Of a DNA stretch of 64,000 nucleotides, positions 1-9,434 are shown piece after piece (the stretch's first letter is position 1; each line of letters begins with the position of its first letter). The position numbers were made by a program, and so were the translations under genes. Location of the stretch: the NCBI RefSeq assembly GCF_000973625.1, contig NZ_CP007501.1, forward strand, positions 1,116,001-1,180,000, given 5' to 3'. The DNA is from Polynucleobacter duraquae. Lineage in GTDB: Bacteria > Pseudomonadota > Gammaproteobacteria > Burkholderiales > Burkholderiaceae. The notes below the pieces were generated by a model. The model was not told where the DNA came from, made no database searches, and was given only the letters and a program-made list of their open reading frames with translations.

Positions 1-1
1 A

Positions 2-2386
2 GAAAAAGGTCAGCAAGAAGCGGCACTATTTAGAGAGCTCTCATTTGCAAAGCAACGTATTCAATTGCGTTTTGCTAACAATACCGATGTTCTTCAGTCC
101 CTTGGACGTGACTATGTGAGTGGTGGCGAATCCATCAAGTCAAAAGAAAACTTCATCATTCAGGCTGAAAATTTATTACAGAGTAACCATGAGATTGCAC
201 AAATCGTTTGGATAGATAAAGTCGGTCAACGTCAATGGCGAATTCCACTAGATAACTTAAGAACAGGGTGGTTCAATAAGAATGTAAATGCTGAGACCAT
301 CAATCAAGGCCTAAGAAAAACTCTTGAGCTCAGCACATCAACAGGCAGACCTGCTTTTAGTCAGTTCATGACACTTGAAGTTCCTAGCGACGAAGTCATC
401 TCAAAAGAAATTCGTAACGTATTTTGGCAAACAGTTCCTCAGATTTCTGGTAATGAAATTAATGGCATGGTGGCAGTTTTGTACACCACGCAAGGCTTAC
501 TTGAAATGATTCCTGGTGAGCTCAAGGGACAGTATCGCTTCACACTAATTACAGACAATGAAAGAATCTTAGCCATCTCATCCGATAAAAATATACCGAG
601 ACGCGCTTTTAGCAATCAAACTAGTCTGGATATTGGTGTGCTGAGTCCAAACCTCAGCTTACGCATCGACACCTACCCACCAGCTACGAATTTGACATTC
701 AGGATGTTAATTGGTGTTGTACTTGGTTTGAGCGCCTTTGTGATTTGGAGCTTATGGTCTGTTCTTAAACAGATGCAGGTTAGACAAGAAGCTGAAGCAA
801 ATCTTCGGGCAGAAACTAATTTTCGTAGTGCGATGGAAAATTCCACTCCAGTGGGAATCCGCGCACACGATATGAATAAAGTAATCACTTATGTAAATCC
901 AGCATTTTGTGAGATGACGGGGTGGTCTGCTGAAGAGCTCATTGGAATGAGCCCCCCATTTGCTTTCTGGCCTGAAGGTGAGAAAAATGAGCTGACTGAA
1001 AAAATGGATAAGGCCCTCAAAATAGCCTTGAGCCAACGAAGAAAAATTGGAATTGAGGGATCGATTCTCCACAGGGATGGGTCTATCATTCAGACGCGCA
1101 CATTTATTGCGCCCCTCGTAGATGAAAAGGGCCAACAAACTGGCTGGGTAACTTCATTAATTGATATCTCCGAACCTAAGAAAATTCGAGAAGAATTAGC
1201 AGCCTCACAAGAGCGATTCGTTGCTGTTTTGGAAGGTCTCGATGCAGCAGTTTCAGTAGTATCCAATGAGAATGGTGAACTACTATTTACGAATCGCTTC
1301 TATCGTGAGCGCTTTGGCAATACTGCCAAGGGACACTTTGAATTAGCTGGAAGCGATATCAACGAAAACATCATGCAGAGTCTGTCTGAAGGCTCTAGTG
1401 ATAAGACGGCTGAAGGTGCTTCACTTTCATCACCCTACCAAGAAACTGAATCAGAAGAAATTCAATTGCTAGATGAGGCATCGGGAATTTCAAAATGGTA
1501 TGAAGTTCGCAGACGTTTTGTCCCGTGGGTAGATGGTCATTTGGCACAATTATTAATTGCCACAGATATTACGCCGCGGGTCGAAGCTGATGACTTAGCT
1601 CGACAACAAGAAGAGCGGATGCAATTTACTAGCCGCTTAACTACCATGGGCGAAATGGCCTCATCCCTGGCCCATGAATTAAATCAGCCGCTTGCTGCCA
1701 TTTCGAACTATTGCATGGGTGTAGCAAAGCGCTTACAAGGGCATCTTGACCCTGCCTTACAAAAAGATATTCTTCCTGCACTGGAAAAAGCGTCTGATCA
1801 GGCTCATCGGGCAGGTACGATCATTCAACGCATTAAAGGCTTTGTAAAACGCAGCGAACCACAAAGAAAGTCTAGCGACATTACTGGAATCATTAATGAT
1901 GCCGTTGGATTGGTGGAAATTGAAGCCCATCGCCATCGCCTCAGCATCAACGCTGAAGTTGCTGAAAATCTCCCTGCAGTCGACCTAGATCCGGTCTTAA
2001 TTCTGCAGGTCTTGGTCAATCTCCTGAAAAACTCCCTAGACAGCATGAGAGAGGTCTACCCCCTCTCCTCGCGCTGGTCGGCTCCTCCCGTGCAGATTTC
2101 AGCAGATTTAGAAACCAGCACCTTCCCTGCCATGTTACGCATCCAAGTAAGGGATACAGGTGCCGGAATCCCTGAATCAGTGATTGAACGCATGTTTGAG
2201 CCTTTTTTTAGCACTAAAAGTGATGGTATGGGTATGGGCCTGAATATTTGTCGATCTGTGATTGAGTCCCATCAGGGTCGTCTTTGGGCAACCAATCTGA
2301 TGGATGCAGAACATACGAAGATATCGGGCTGCACCTTTACAATACTGTTACCTTTAGAGTCTCCGGGCTCTAAGGATAGTGTTTAA
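2..2386 (+). CDS. PAS-domain sensor histidine kinase (5' end outside window)
   Basis: Membrane-bound kinase that presumably senses an unknown signal and phosphorylates the regulator encoded directly downstream. The frame is open to the window edge (a TTG at 65 is only an internal codon), so the N-terminus, with any first membrane helix, lies upstream; 794 residues are visible. In order there is a presumed periplasmic sensor region, a membrane segment near residues 233-255, two PAS domains (about 270-390 and 400-525), a HisKA domain with the phospho-acceptor His about residue 558 in AHELNQPLAA, and an HATPase domain with the N box (NLLKNSLDSM), G1 box (DTGAGIPE) and G2 box (GMGMGLNI). The type resembles FixL/DctB-like kinases of betaproteobacteria. 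The stop is 36 bases before the regulator start, so the two genes are probably one operon. The signal cannot be told; no heme-ligand PAS signature is evident. Confidence 0.9.
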   Translation, partial: EKGQQEAALFRELSFAKQRIQLRFANNTDVLQSLGRDYVSGGESIKSKENFIIQAENLLQSNHEIAQIVWIDKVGQRQWRIPLDNLRTGWFNKNVNAETINQGLRKTLELSTSTGRPAFSQFMTLEVPSDEVISKEIRNVFWQTVPQISGNEINGMVAVLYTTQGLLEMIPGELKGQYRFTLITDNERILAISSDKNIPRRAFSNQTSLDIGVLSPNLSLRIDTYPPATNLTFRMLIGVVLGLSAFVIWSLWSVLKQMQVRQEAEANLRAETNFRSAMENSTPVGIRAHDMNKVITYVNPAFCEMTGWSAEELIGMSPPFAFWPEGEKNELTEKMDKALKIALSQRRKIGIEGSILHRDGSIIQTRTFIAPLVDEKGQQTGWVTSLIDISEPKKIREELAASQERFVAVLEGLDAAVSVVSNENGELLFTNRFYRERFGNTAKGHFELAGSDINENIMQSLSEGSSDKTAEGASLSSPYQETESEEIQLLDEASGISKWYEVRRRFVPWVDGHLAQLLIATDITPRVEADDLARQQEERMQFTSRLTTMGEMASSLAHELNQPLAAISNYCMGVAKRLQGHLDPALQKDILPALEKASDQAHRAGTIIQRIKGFVKRSEPQRKSSDITGIINDAVGLVEIEAHRHRLSINAEVAENLPAVDLDPVLILQVLVNLLKNSLDSMREVYPLSSRWSAPPVQISADLETSTFPAMLRIQVRDTGAGIPESVIERMFEPFFSTKSDGMGMGLNICRSVIESHQGRLWATNLMDAEHTKISGCTFTILLPLESPGSKDSV

Positions 2387-2422
2387 TTTTTGTATTTTTT
2401 TGGTTTATCTGCGAGAGCTAAT

Positions 2423-3070
2423 ATGAATATCGGTGCTGCCACCAAACCCAATCAAGCTGAAGTAGTTTATGTTGTAGATGACGATGAGGCAGTTCGTGAC
2501 TCCCTCACCTGGCTACTCGAAAGTAATGGCTATGTTGTTCGCTGTCATGCCAGTGCTGAGCGTTTCTTACAGTCACTCCAAAGTACTGATAAATCAACCA
2601 TCTCTTGCGCCATCCTGGATGTCCGCATGTCCGGCATGTCCGGCCTTGAATTGCAAGAGCGTCTCATTAGTGAAAATCTACCCATGCCAGTTGCTTTCAT
2701 TACTGGTCACGGCGATGTATCGATGGCAGTCTCTACTATGAAGCGTGGTGCGGTGGACTTTATCGAAAAACCATTTAAAGAAAATGATCTCTGCGGATTA
2801 GTAGATCGGATGCTTGGAAAAGCGCGGATTGACTACTCCCAAGCAAGCCAGCGTAAGACCAACCAAGGTCTCTTGAGTAAACTCACTGGGCGTGAACGCC
2901 AAGTGCTCGAGCGAATCGTAGCCGGTCGCTTGAATAAACAAATCGCAGATGATCTGAGTATCTCGATCAAAACTGTAGAGGCTCATCGCGCGAATATTAT
3001 GGAAAAACTCAACGTGAATACCGTTGCAGATCTTTTACGCCTCGCCCTTTCTGATCCACAACCTAATTAA
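2423..3070 (+). CDS. FixJ/NarL-type two-component response regulator
   Basis: DNA-binding partner of the kinase just upstream. The 215-residue protein has a receiver domain with the acidic pocket in VVDDDEAVRDS, the phospho-acceptor Asp about residue 66 in ILDVRMSG, and the conserved Lys in IEKPFKEND. It is followed by a LuxR-type helix-turn-helix (TGRERQVLERI, then IKTVEAHRANIMEKL). I chose the ATG at 2423, preceded by GAGAG, over an upstream TTG at 2390 that would add an atypical hydrophobic tail. Family members in the FixJ/TtrR group activate transcription when phosphorylated; the targets here are unknown. folD follows after only 6 bases and could be cotranscribed. Confidence 0.9.
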   Translation: MNIGAATKPNQAEVVYVVDDDEAVRDSLTWLLESNGYVVRCHASAERFLQSLQSTDKSTISCAILDVRMSGMSGLELQERLISENLPMPVAFITGHGDVSMAVSTMKRGAVDFIEKPFKENDLCGLVDRMLGKARIDYSQASQRKTNQGLLSKLTGRERQVLERIVAGRLNKQIADDLSISIKTVEAHRANIMEKLNVNTVADLLRLALSDPQPN

Positions 3071-3076
3071 TTGTTT

Positions 3077-3934
3077 ATGCCTGCACAGTTACTTGATGGC
3101 GTCGCCCTATCCAAAAAATTACGCACTGAAATTGCTGCCCGTGGGGCAATCGTTACCGCCAAAGGTGTTAGACCAGGTCTAGCGGTTATCGTTGTTGGCG
3201 AAAATCCTGCTAGCCAGGTTTATGTCAGAAATAAAGTTAAAGCCTGTGAAGACGTTGGTTTTCACTCTGTGCTTGAGCGCTACTCCGCAGAATTAGGCGA
3301 AGAAGAATTACTGGCTCGTATTGCTACTTTGAATGCTGATCCAGCGATTCAGGGCATCTTAGTTCAACTGCCACTGCCTGAGCACATCGCTGCTGAACGT
3401 GTACTAGAAGCAATCGCCCCTGAAAAAGATGTAGACGGCTTTCACGTAGCTAATGCTGGTGCCTTGATGGTAGGCCAGCCAGAATTCAAGCCATGCACTC
3501 CTTATGGTTGCATGAAGATTCTGGAGAGTATTGAATATCCTATCCGTGGTGCACGCGCAGTTATCGTGGGCGCCTCTAATATTGTTGGCAAGCCAATGGC
3601 CATGCTCTTACTACAAGCAGGCGCAACAGTCACTATTTGCAATAGCAAGACTCGTGACTTAGCGCATCACACTAAGGACGCTGATATTTTGGTAGTTGCT
3701 ACTGGTAAGCCAAAAATGGTTACCGGCGATATGGTCAAACATGGCGCCGTAGTCATTGACGTGGGCATTAATCGCATGCCCGATGGAAAACTCTGTGGTG
3801 ACGTTGATTTTGATGCCGTTCAATATGTTGCCGGCTGGATTACTCCTGTACCCGGAGGTGTTGGGCCTATGACTATCACCATGCTTCTGATGAACACATT
3901 AGAGGCCGCAGAAAAGGCAGCAAAGCCCTCTTAA
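3077..3934 (+). CDS. folD: Bifunctional methylenetetrahydrofolate dehydrogenase / methenyltetrahydrofolate cyclohydrolase
   Basis: Interconverts 5,10-methylene-THF and 10-formyl-THF with NADP, supplying one-carbon units for purines and formyl-Met-tRNA in the cytoplasm. The 285-residue length is typical. The catalytic motif [14 protein letters not shown] is near residue 50, the nucleotide-binding region contains [14 protein letters not shown], and the family signature [13 protein letters not shown] is near the C-terminus. The start at ATG 3077 gives the usual MPAQLLDG beginning; a TTG at 3071 is the alternative. It sits between the two-component regulator and the M3 peptidase and is followed by a likely terminator. 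Confidence 0.96.
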   Translation: MPAQLLDGVALSKKLRTEIAARGAIVTAKGVRPGLAVIVVGENPASQVYVRNKVKACEDVGFHSVLERYSAELGEEELLARIATLNADPAIQGILVQLPLPEHIAAERVLEAIAPEKDVDGFHVANAGALMVGQPEFKPCTPYGCMKILESIEYPIRGARAVIVGASNIVGKPMAMLLLQAGATVTICNSKTRDLAHHTKDADILVVATGKPKMVTGDMVKHGAVVIDVGINRMPDGKLCGDVDFDAVQYVAGWITPVPGGVGPMTITMLLMNTLEAAEKAAKPS

Positions 3935-3935
3935 T

Positions 3936-3961
3936 AGACATCTTCACTTGAGGTCTTTTTA
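3936..3961 (+). terminator. Likely rho-independent terminator after folD
   Basis: AGAC...GTCT arms, extended by TC/GA around an A-G mismatch, with a seven-base loop and then a run of T. The stem is short, so it may be only partly effective. Confidence 0.5.
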
Positions 3962-4006
3962 AGGGTCTGATTGGCAAAAGTTCTTATCGTCCATTAAGCT
4001 ATAGGG

Positions 4007-6142
4007 ATGACTAAATCCATCACATCAAAGCCCTCTCCCGAACTTCAGAAAAATCCACTCATTGCATTCGGAAGAGGCATTTGTGCCTACTCCGAGGTAA
4101 AGCCATCTGATATTGCGCCAGCAATCGACTTCTTGCTGCAACAGGCGCAACATGCAGTAGATCATGCAGTAGATCAGAGCACTCCTGCAAACTGGAATGA
4201 TTTAGTAGAGCCCCTCGAGGATGCAACCGAATCTTTAAGTAGATCTTGGGGAGTGATTTCTCATCTCAAAAGCGTTGCAGATACTCCTGAGCTCAGAGTA
4301 GCTTATGGCGAGATGATGCCTAAAGTAAGCGCATTTTTTTCTAGCCTAGGCCAAAATTTAGCGCTCTATCAAAAGTTCAAAGCACTCAGTCAGGATCCTG
4401 GCTTTACCAAACTGAATTACGCACAGAAAAAAGTCATTGAAAATTCACTCAGAGATTTCCGCCTCGGTGGAGCAGAGCTAAGCGATGCTGATAAGCCGCG
4501 GTTTGCTCAAATTCAGGATGAGCAAGCATTATTAGGTAAAGCGTTTTCTGAGCATGTTTTAGATGCCACCGATAGCTTTGTCTATGTCATTGCTGATCAA
4601 TCTGAACTGAAGGGCTTGCCAGAGGACCCTATCGCTGCAGCTGCAGATACAGCACAACAAAAAGGGCTTGAGGGCTGGGCTTTTACTCTGCACTTCCCCT
4701 CTTACTACCCAATCATGCAGTACTCCGAGAGTCGGTCACTGCGACGCCTCATGTATGAGGCCTACGTCACACGAGCCTCTGAACTAGCTCCTCAATACGC
4801 TCAGGGCAAAGTCGATTGGGACAACGCGCAAAACATGCTTGAGCAACTCAAGCTGCGTGACGAAGAAGCACACATGCTAGGTTTTAAAAACTATGCAGCT
4901 CTGAGTTTGGCGCCCAAAATGGCGAGCAGTGTTGAAGAGGTCGATAGTTTTTTAACAAATTTTGCTGAAAAATCTAAACCTTTTGCACTGAAAGATTGGC
5001 AAGAACTTTCTTTATTCGCCAAAACTGAATTGTCTATTGTTGATGGATTAGAGCCATGGGATATTGCTTTTGCTTCTGAGAGATTGAAGCAGGAACGCTA
5101 TGCGTTTTCTGAAAATGAATTAAAACAGTATTTCCCTTTACCTAAAGTTTTAGAAGGCTTGTTTGGCGTAATTCAAACTTTATTTGGAGTCAAGATTGAA
5201 AAGTCTGATCTGCCAACTTGGCACGCAGATGTTCAATCCTTCTCGGTTAAAAATACTGAAAACAAGATCGTTGCTTATTTCTATCTAGACCCATACGCTC
5301 GTCCTGGTAAACGCGGTGGAGCCTGGATGGATGATGCCCGCGGTCGCCGTGAATTGCCTAATGGAGAGATTCAGATTCCGGTTGCCTATCTAGTTTGCAA
5401 CTTTGCAGCCCCGGTAAAGGTAAATGGAGTATTGCTCCAACCAACAATTACTCACGACGATGTCATTACCCTCTTCCATGAGAGCGGGCATGGCTTACAT
5501 CACCTATTAACGCAAGTAAGTGCATTAGGCGTATCTGGTATCAACGGTGTCGAGTGGGATGCAGTTGAGTTACCAAGTCAATTCATGGAAAACTTTTGCT
5601 GGGAATGGGAAGTTTTAGAGAAAATGACAGCACATGCTGAAACCGGTAAGCCACTACCCAAAGAGTTATTCAATAAGATGCTCGCTGCTAAGAATTTTCA
5701 AAACGGCTATATGACCTTGCGCCAAGTTGTGATGTCGCTAACTGATTGGCGTCTGCATGCCCGTTTTGATGCTAAAAATGCTCAGGATCATGCGGTACTT
5801 GATCTGTCTAGAAGTATTGCGGAACAGTTCAATGTCATTCCTCAGCCAGCAATCTCCCGCTGGATCAATACCTTTAGCCATATTTTTGCTGGCGGATATG
5901 CGGCTGGTTATTACAGCTATAAATGGGCTGAAGTACTTTCCGCTGACGTCTACTCTGCTTTTGAAGAGGCTGCAAAACTCACTGGTAGCGTCCTCGATGC
6001 TGAAACTGGCAAGCGCTATCGTACAGAGATTTTAGAAGTGGGTGGCAGTCGCCCTGCCGCCGAGTCCTTTAAAGCATTTAGAGGAAGAGAGCCCAGTATT
6101 GATGCTCTATTAAGACATGGTGGTTTAGCTTTAGCAAATTAA
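4007..6142 (+). CDS. prlC: M3-family zinc oligopeptidase (oligopeptidase A-like)
   Basis: Cytoplasmic metallopeptidase that hydrolyses short peptides, including degraded signal peptides in E. coli. The protein has 711 residues, close to the family length of about 680. The zinc-binding HExxH motif is visible as LFHESGHGLHHLL with the first His about residue 491, and the third zinc ligand region is in WDAVELPSQFMENFCWE. The C-terminal GGYAAGYYSYKWAEV segment, which shapes the substrate tunnel, is intact. The gene stands alone between two terminator-like hairpins. The short repeat CATGCAGTAGAT near 4150 is in the coding region and has no evident role. Confidence 0.92.
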   Translation: MTKSITSKPSPELQKNPLIAFGRGICAYSEVKPSDIAPAIDFLLQQAQHAVDHAVDQSTPANWNDLVEPLEDATESLSRSWGVISHLKSVADTPELRVAYGEMMPKVSAFFSSLGQNLALYQKFKALSQDPGFTKLNYAQKKVIENSLRDFRLGGAELSDADKPRFAQIQDEQALLGKAFSEHVLDATDSFVYVIADQSELKGLPEDPIAAAADTAQQKGLEGWAFTLHFPSYYPIMQYSESRSLRRLMYEAYVTRASELAPQYAQGKVDWDNAQNMLEQLKLRDEEAHMLGFKNYAALSLAPKMASSVEEVDSFLTNFAEKSKPFALKDWQELSLFAKTELSIVDGLEPWDIAFASERLKQERYAFSENELKQYFPLPKVLEGLFGVIQTLFGVKIEKSDLPTWHADVQSFSVKNTENKIVAYFYLDPYARPGKRGGAWMDDARGRRELPNGEIQIPVAYLVCNFAAPVKVNGVLLQPTITHDDVITLFHESGHGLHHLLTQVSALGVSGINGVEWDAVELPSQFMENFCWEWEVLEKMTAHAETGKPLPKELFNKMLAAKNFQNGYMTLRQVVMSLTDWRLHARFDAKNAQDHAVLDLSRSIAEQFNVIPQPAISRWINTFSHIFAGGYAAGYYSYKWAEVLSADVYSAFEEAAKLTGSVLDAETGKRYRTEILEVGGSRPAAESFKAFRGREPSIDALLRHGGLALAN

Positions 6143-6162
6143 ACTTAATTAGTGATTAACAT

Positions 6163-6187
6163 AAAAACCAACTACGGGTGGTTTTTT
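6163..6187 (+). terminator. Rho-independent terminator after the M3 peptidase gene
   Basis: AAAAACCA, an eight-base loop and TGGTTTTTT form a hairpin ending in a T run, 20 bases after the stop codon. Confidence 0.65.
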
Positions 6188-6285
6188 CAAGTGATGGGCT
6201 TGTCTATGGGCGTATATTCGGCTTTGATCTGCATGCCTATAGGTTTGACTTAGAGCATGAGTCTAAAACTGAAGGATCTTAGATA

Positions 6286-7191
6286 ATGTCACTAAGTACT
6301 GTTATAAGAATAAGTCTTGCTAAGAATCTTTACATTTTTATGGGAATTAATGTGCAAAAAATAAAATGTTTATTAGTTACTCTATGTTGCAGCCTGTCCT
6401 TAACCACGATGGCCGATCCATCGAGTGTCAAAGTTAATGATTCATATACACCAAGCTTCGGTCAACCTGGGAAAGATGTTATTTGGATTCCAACGGGTAC
6501 TGAGCTTGTGAGTTTGATGCTCAAAACAGCGAATGTCACCAATAAAGATTTAGTTTATGACTTGGGTGCTGGCGATGGCAAGATTGCAATCGCAGCTGCA
6601 AAAGAATTTGGGGCAAGAGCGGTCGGTATTGAATTTAATCCAAACATGGCTGCATTTGCACAACGGAATGCTAATCAATCTGGCGTGGGTCAGTTAGTCA
6701 CAATCATTAATGGGGACATTTTTGTCGAGGACTTCAGTCAAGCTACTGTAGTCACCCTGTATTTACTGCCTGATCTCAATATGCAATTACGACCTACTAT
6801 TCTCAAGATGAAGCCCGGTACGCGTATCGTCTCTCATGCCTTTACCATGGGAGACTGGGAAGCCGATAAGGTAATTGAGTTAGATGACAAAGCATACTAT
6901 TGGGTAGTTCCAGCTGATGCCATGGGTGAATGGTCATTGGAGGGTCTTGAAATCAAAAATGTCACCCTCACCCTTGCTCAACAATTTCAAAAAATTGGTG
7001 GGAATATAAAAATTGGTAATCAGTCTCAGCCAATTCTGGATTCTCGCCTCGAGGGCAAACAACTTAGCTTTGCTTATATTGATCTGAACAAAAATTACAT
7101 CACCGTTAAGGGTGATATCAGTGGCTCGGAGTTCAAAGGCGAGTACAAAAATATCTTCTCTCAAGGCCCCGTTTCAGGTAAGCGTCGTTAA
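6286..7191 (+). CDS. Exported class I SAM-dependent methyltransferase-like protein
   Basis: The 301-residue protein has an N-terminal hydrophobic segment ending in a cleavage-like site (SLSLTTMADPS), then a Rossmann methyltransferase core with SAM motif I VYDLGAGDGKIAIAAAKEFG and the acidic motif II VGIEFNP. The C-terminal third (about 220-301) is a beta-rich region without a motif I recognise. The ATG at 6286 is preceded by AAGGA at a good distance; an ATG at 6340 would give a shorter signal peptide and has no clear ribosome site. A methyltransferase outside the cytoplasm would lack SAM, so the segment may instead be an uncleaved anchor or the protein may bind another ligand. The permease gene starts 9 bases later, so they are probably coexpressed. 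The substrate is unknown. Confidence 0.75.
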   Translation: MSLSTVIRISLAKNLYIFMGINVQKIKCLLVTLCCSLSLTTMADPSSVKVNDSYTPSFGQPGKDVIWIPTGTELVSLMLKTANVTNKDLVYDLGAGDGKIAIAAAKEFGARAVGIEFNPNMAAFAQRNANQSGVGQLVTIINGDIFVEDFSQATVVTLYLLPDLNMQLRPTILKMKPGTRIVSHAFTMGDWEADKVIELDDKAYYWVVPADAMGEWSLEGLEIKNVTLTLAQQFQKIGGNIKIGNQSQPILDSRLEGKQLSFAYIDLNKNYITVKGDISGSEFKGEYKNIFSQGPVSGKRR

Positions 7192-7200
7192 GACTTCGGC

Positions 7201-8544
7201 ATGACAAAAGGTGTCGTTCCACAACAATTATTAAGTCCAACTGGGGCAATCGCAATCATTGTTGGCATTGTGATCGGTGCTGGCATTTTTAAAACGCCAT
7301 CCATGGTGGCCGGTATTACAGGCGATGTTGGTTGGGCACTCACAATCTGGATTGCAGGCTCTTTGATCTCCATCATGGGGGCACTTTGTTATGCAGAATT
7401 AGCTACTGCCTTCCCTCATGCCGGCGGTGACTATCATTTCCTAACGCGCGCTTACGGAAAGAATGTTTCATTCTTATATGGCTGGGCAAAAGCGATGGTC
7501 ATCAATACGGGCTCCATTGCTTTATTGGCATTTGTATTCGGTGACTACATGACCAAGGTTTTACCAATCGGAGCCAACTCGACTATTTATTGGGCAGCAC
7601 TGATCGTAGTTGTGCTCACCCTGATCAATCTCATTGGCATCCATACCTCGGCAGGAATACAAAGCTTCTTAACGATTTTAGAAGTGTGTGGTCTTTTGGC
7701 AATCATCGTCGCAGGTTTTGGTATTTTTACCGCTCCCTTGCCTATAGTCGAAAACCCTCCTTTATTTTCTAGTAACCCACAACTGGGTATGCTGGGATTG
7801 GGAATGGTATTTGTTTTATTGACTTTTGGGGGCTGGAATGAATCCGCCTATATTTCTGCAGAACTCAAAGGCACTAGTAAGACTGTCGTGACTGTGATTG
7901 TGGCTAGTCTTGCAGTCATCACCGTGATTTATTTATTAGTGAATCTAGCATTGATTAATGGTCTTGGCTTAAAAGTATTGGCTAGCAGTAAAGCAGCGCC
8001 CGCTGAGTTATTAGGCCTTGCTTTTGGTCCATTGGGTGAAAATTTACTCGCCCTCTTTGTGGCAATTGCCGCCCTTACCAGTATTAATGCCACCATGATT
8101 GTGGGAGCTAGAGCCAATTACGCTATGGGCGAAGACTGGCAAGGTTTAAGAAAAATGAGTCGATGGGAATCATCTCGTGGATCGCCAAGTATTGCGCATT
8201 TAGTACAAGGACTGATTAGCCTTGCTTTGGTGGGTTTTGGAGCCCTACAGAGTGATGGCTTTGAGGCAATGGTGGAGTTCACGGCACCTGTTTTTTGGAT
8301 CTTCTTATTCTTGGTTGGACTTAGCTTATTTATCTTGCGCTTTAAAGATCCTTCAGTGCGTCCATTTAAGGTGCCACTTTATCCAATCACCCCACTGATC
8401 TTCTGTGCCTCTTGTGGGTATCTTGCTTATTCCAGCATCATGTATGCGCATAGCAAAGGAGCTGTTGCGATTTCTGCATACGTGATGATGGCTGGCTTAG
8501 TGGCGCTTATGTATCTAAGATTGAAAAAGTCTACTAATAATTAG
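7201..8544 (+). CDS. APC-superfamily amino acid permease
   Basis: Inner-membrane transporter of the amino acid-polyamine-organocation superfamily. The 447-residue protein has about 12 hydrophobic helices. The first helix carries the substrate-contact motif VIGAGIFKTP, and ALCYAELATAFPHAGGDYHF matches the signature after the second. The length suits the LAT/PotE-like subgroup. It follows the methyltransferase-like gene by 9 bases and ends convergently with exonuclease III about 40 bases away. Substrate cannot be assigned from sequence alone. Confidence 0.85.
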   Translation: MTKGVVPQQLLSPTGAIAIIVGIVIGAGIFKTPSMVAGITGDVGWALTIWIAGSLISIMGALCYAELATAFPHAGGDYHFLTRAYGKNVSFLYGWAKAMVINTGSIALLAFVFGDYMTKVLPIGANSTIYWAALIVVVLTLINLIGIHTSAGIQSFLTILEVCGLLAIIVAGFGIFTAPLPIVENPPLFSSNPQLGMLGLGMVFVLLTFGGWNESAYISAELKGTSKTVVTVIVASLAVITVIYLLVNLALINGLGLKVLASSKAAPAELLGLAFGPLGENLLALFVAIAALTSINATMIVGARANYAMGEDWQGLRKMSRWESSRGSPSIAHLVQGLISLALVGFGALQSDGFEAMVEFTAPVFWIFLFLVGLSLFILRFKDPSVRPFKVPLYPITPLIFCASCGYLAYSSIMYAHSKGAVAISAYVMMAGLVALMYLRLKKSTNN

Positions 8545-8585
8545 ATCGCTCAATTGGCCGGCCCAACATCATTGCCATGTGTGAG

Positions 8586-9434
8586 TTAAGTCTTTTTGAT
8601 TTCTGCGATGACTGGAGCGTGATCTGAAGGCTGTTCCCAGGTGCGCGGCTCTTTATCGATCACACTGGAGTTGCACTTTTCTTTGAGCGCATCACTCAGA
8701 AGAATGTGGTCAATACGCATACCGGCGTTTCTGCGGAAGCCCATCATACGGTAATCCCACCAGCTAAAGGATTTGGGCGCTTGCTCAAACATTCGGAAAG
8801 AGTCTGTTAGGCCCAATTCCAGTAACTGCTGAAAAGCTTTGCGTTCTTCTGGAGAAACTAGATTTTGCCCGATCCATTTTGAGGGATCGTGCACATCAAT
8901 ATCACTTGGTGCGATATTGAAATCACCCAAAAGGGCTAAGCGGCTATTCTGGGTTAATTCTTCTCTTAACCAATTTTCAAGCGCTTTGAGCCAGCCTAGT
9001 TTGTAAACAAACTTGTCACTATCGGGCGACTGCCCATTAGGGAAGTATGCTGATACTAGGCGAATAGGTTGCATTCCCTTAAAGCACACCGTGGCAGCTA
9101 AGATGCGTTGTTGCTCATCTGCATTAGCCGGAATATTCCTCACTGGCTTTAGAAAGGTAGTGTCATGGTCAGTGGCAATAGGCGCTAATGCAGCTTTGCG
9201 AACAATAATGGCCACACCGTTATAGGTTTTTTGCCCAGCAGCAATACTGATATATCCGGCTTCTTCAAGCTCTTGATGTGGATACTTATCATCAGTTAGC
9301 TTAAGCTCCTGAAGACAGAGTGCATCAATAGGTGTTTTTGCCCGCTCATGATCTTGTAACCACTTGAGTACTTGGGGCAAGCGCACCTTCAGGGAATTCA
9401 CATTCCAGGCGGCAATTCTGATTGAATCAGTCAT
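8586..9434 (-). CDS. xth: Exodeoxyribonuclease III family AP endonuclease
   Basis: Base-excision repair nuclease that cleaves at abasic sites and degrades 3' ends. The 282-residue length is normal. Catalytic motifs of the EEP fold are all visible: WNVNSLKVRLPQ with the metal-binding Asn, LCLQELKLTD with the metal-binding Glu, LLGDFNIAPSDIDVHDP, WWDYRM, RIDHILLSD and the C-terminal SDHAPV with the catalytic His. It overlaps the 3' end of ntrC by 8 bases, so it is probably the last gene of the glnA-ntrBC transcript. Confidence 0.93.
   Translation of the reverse strand: MTDSIRIAAWNVNSLKVRLPQVLKWLQDHERAKTPIDALCLQELKLTDDKYPHQELEEAGYISIAAGQKTYNGVAIIVRKAALAPIATDHDTTFLKPVRNIPANADEQQRILAATVCFKGMQPIRLVSAYFPNGQSPDSDKFVYKLGWLKALENWLREELTQNSRLALLGDFNIAPSDIDVHDPSKWIGQNLVSPEERKAFQQLLELGLTDSFRMFEQAPKSFSWWDYRMMGFRRNAGMRIDHILLSDALKEKCNSSVIDKEPRTWEQPSDHAPVIAEIKKT

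Noticed and set aside
4140..4180. Tandem CATGCAGTAGAT repeat
   Set aside because: Only two copies, in frame within the peptidase gene; explained by repeated AVDHAVDQ-type codons.
6245..6287. Promoter TTGACT plus GATAAT before the methyltransferase-like gene
   Set aside because: The spacing of 31 bases is incompatible with one sigma-70 promoter.
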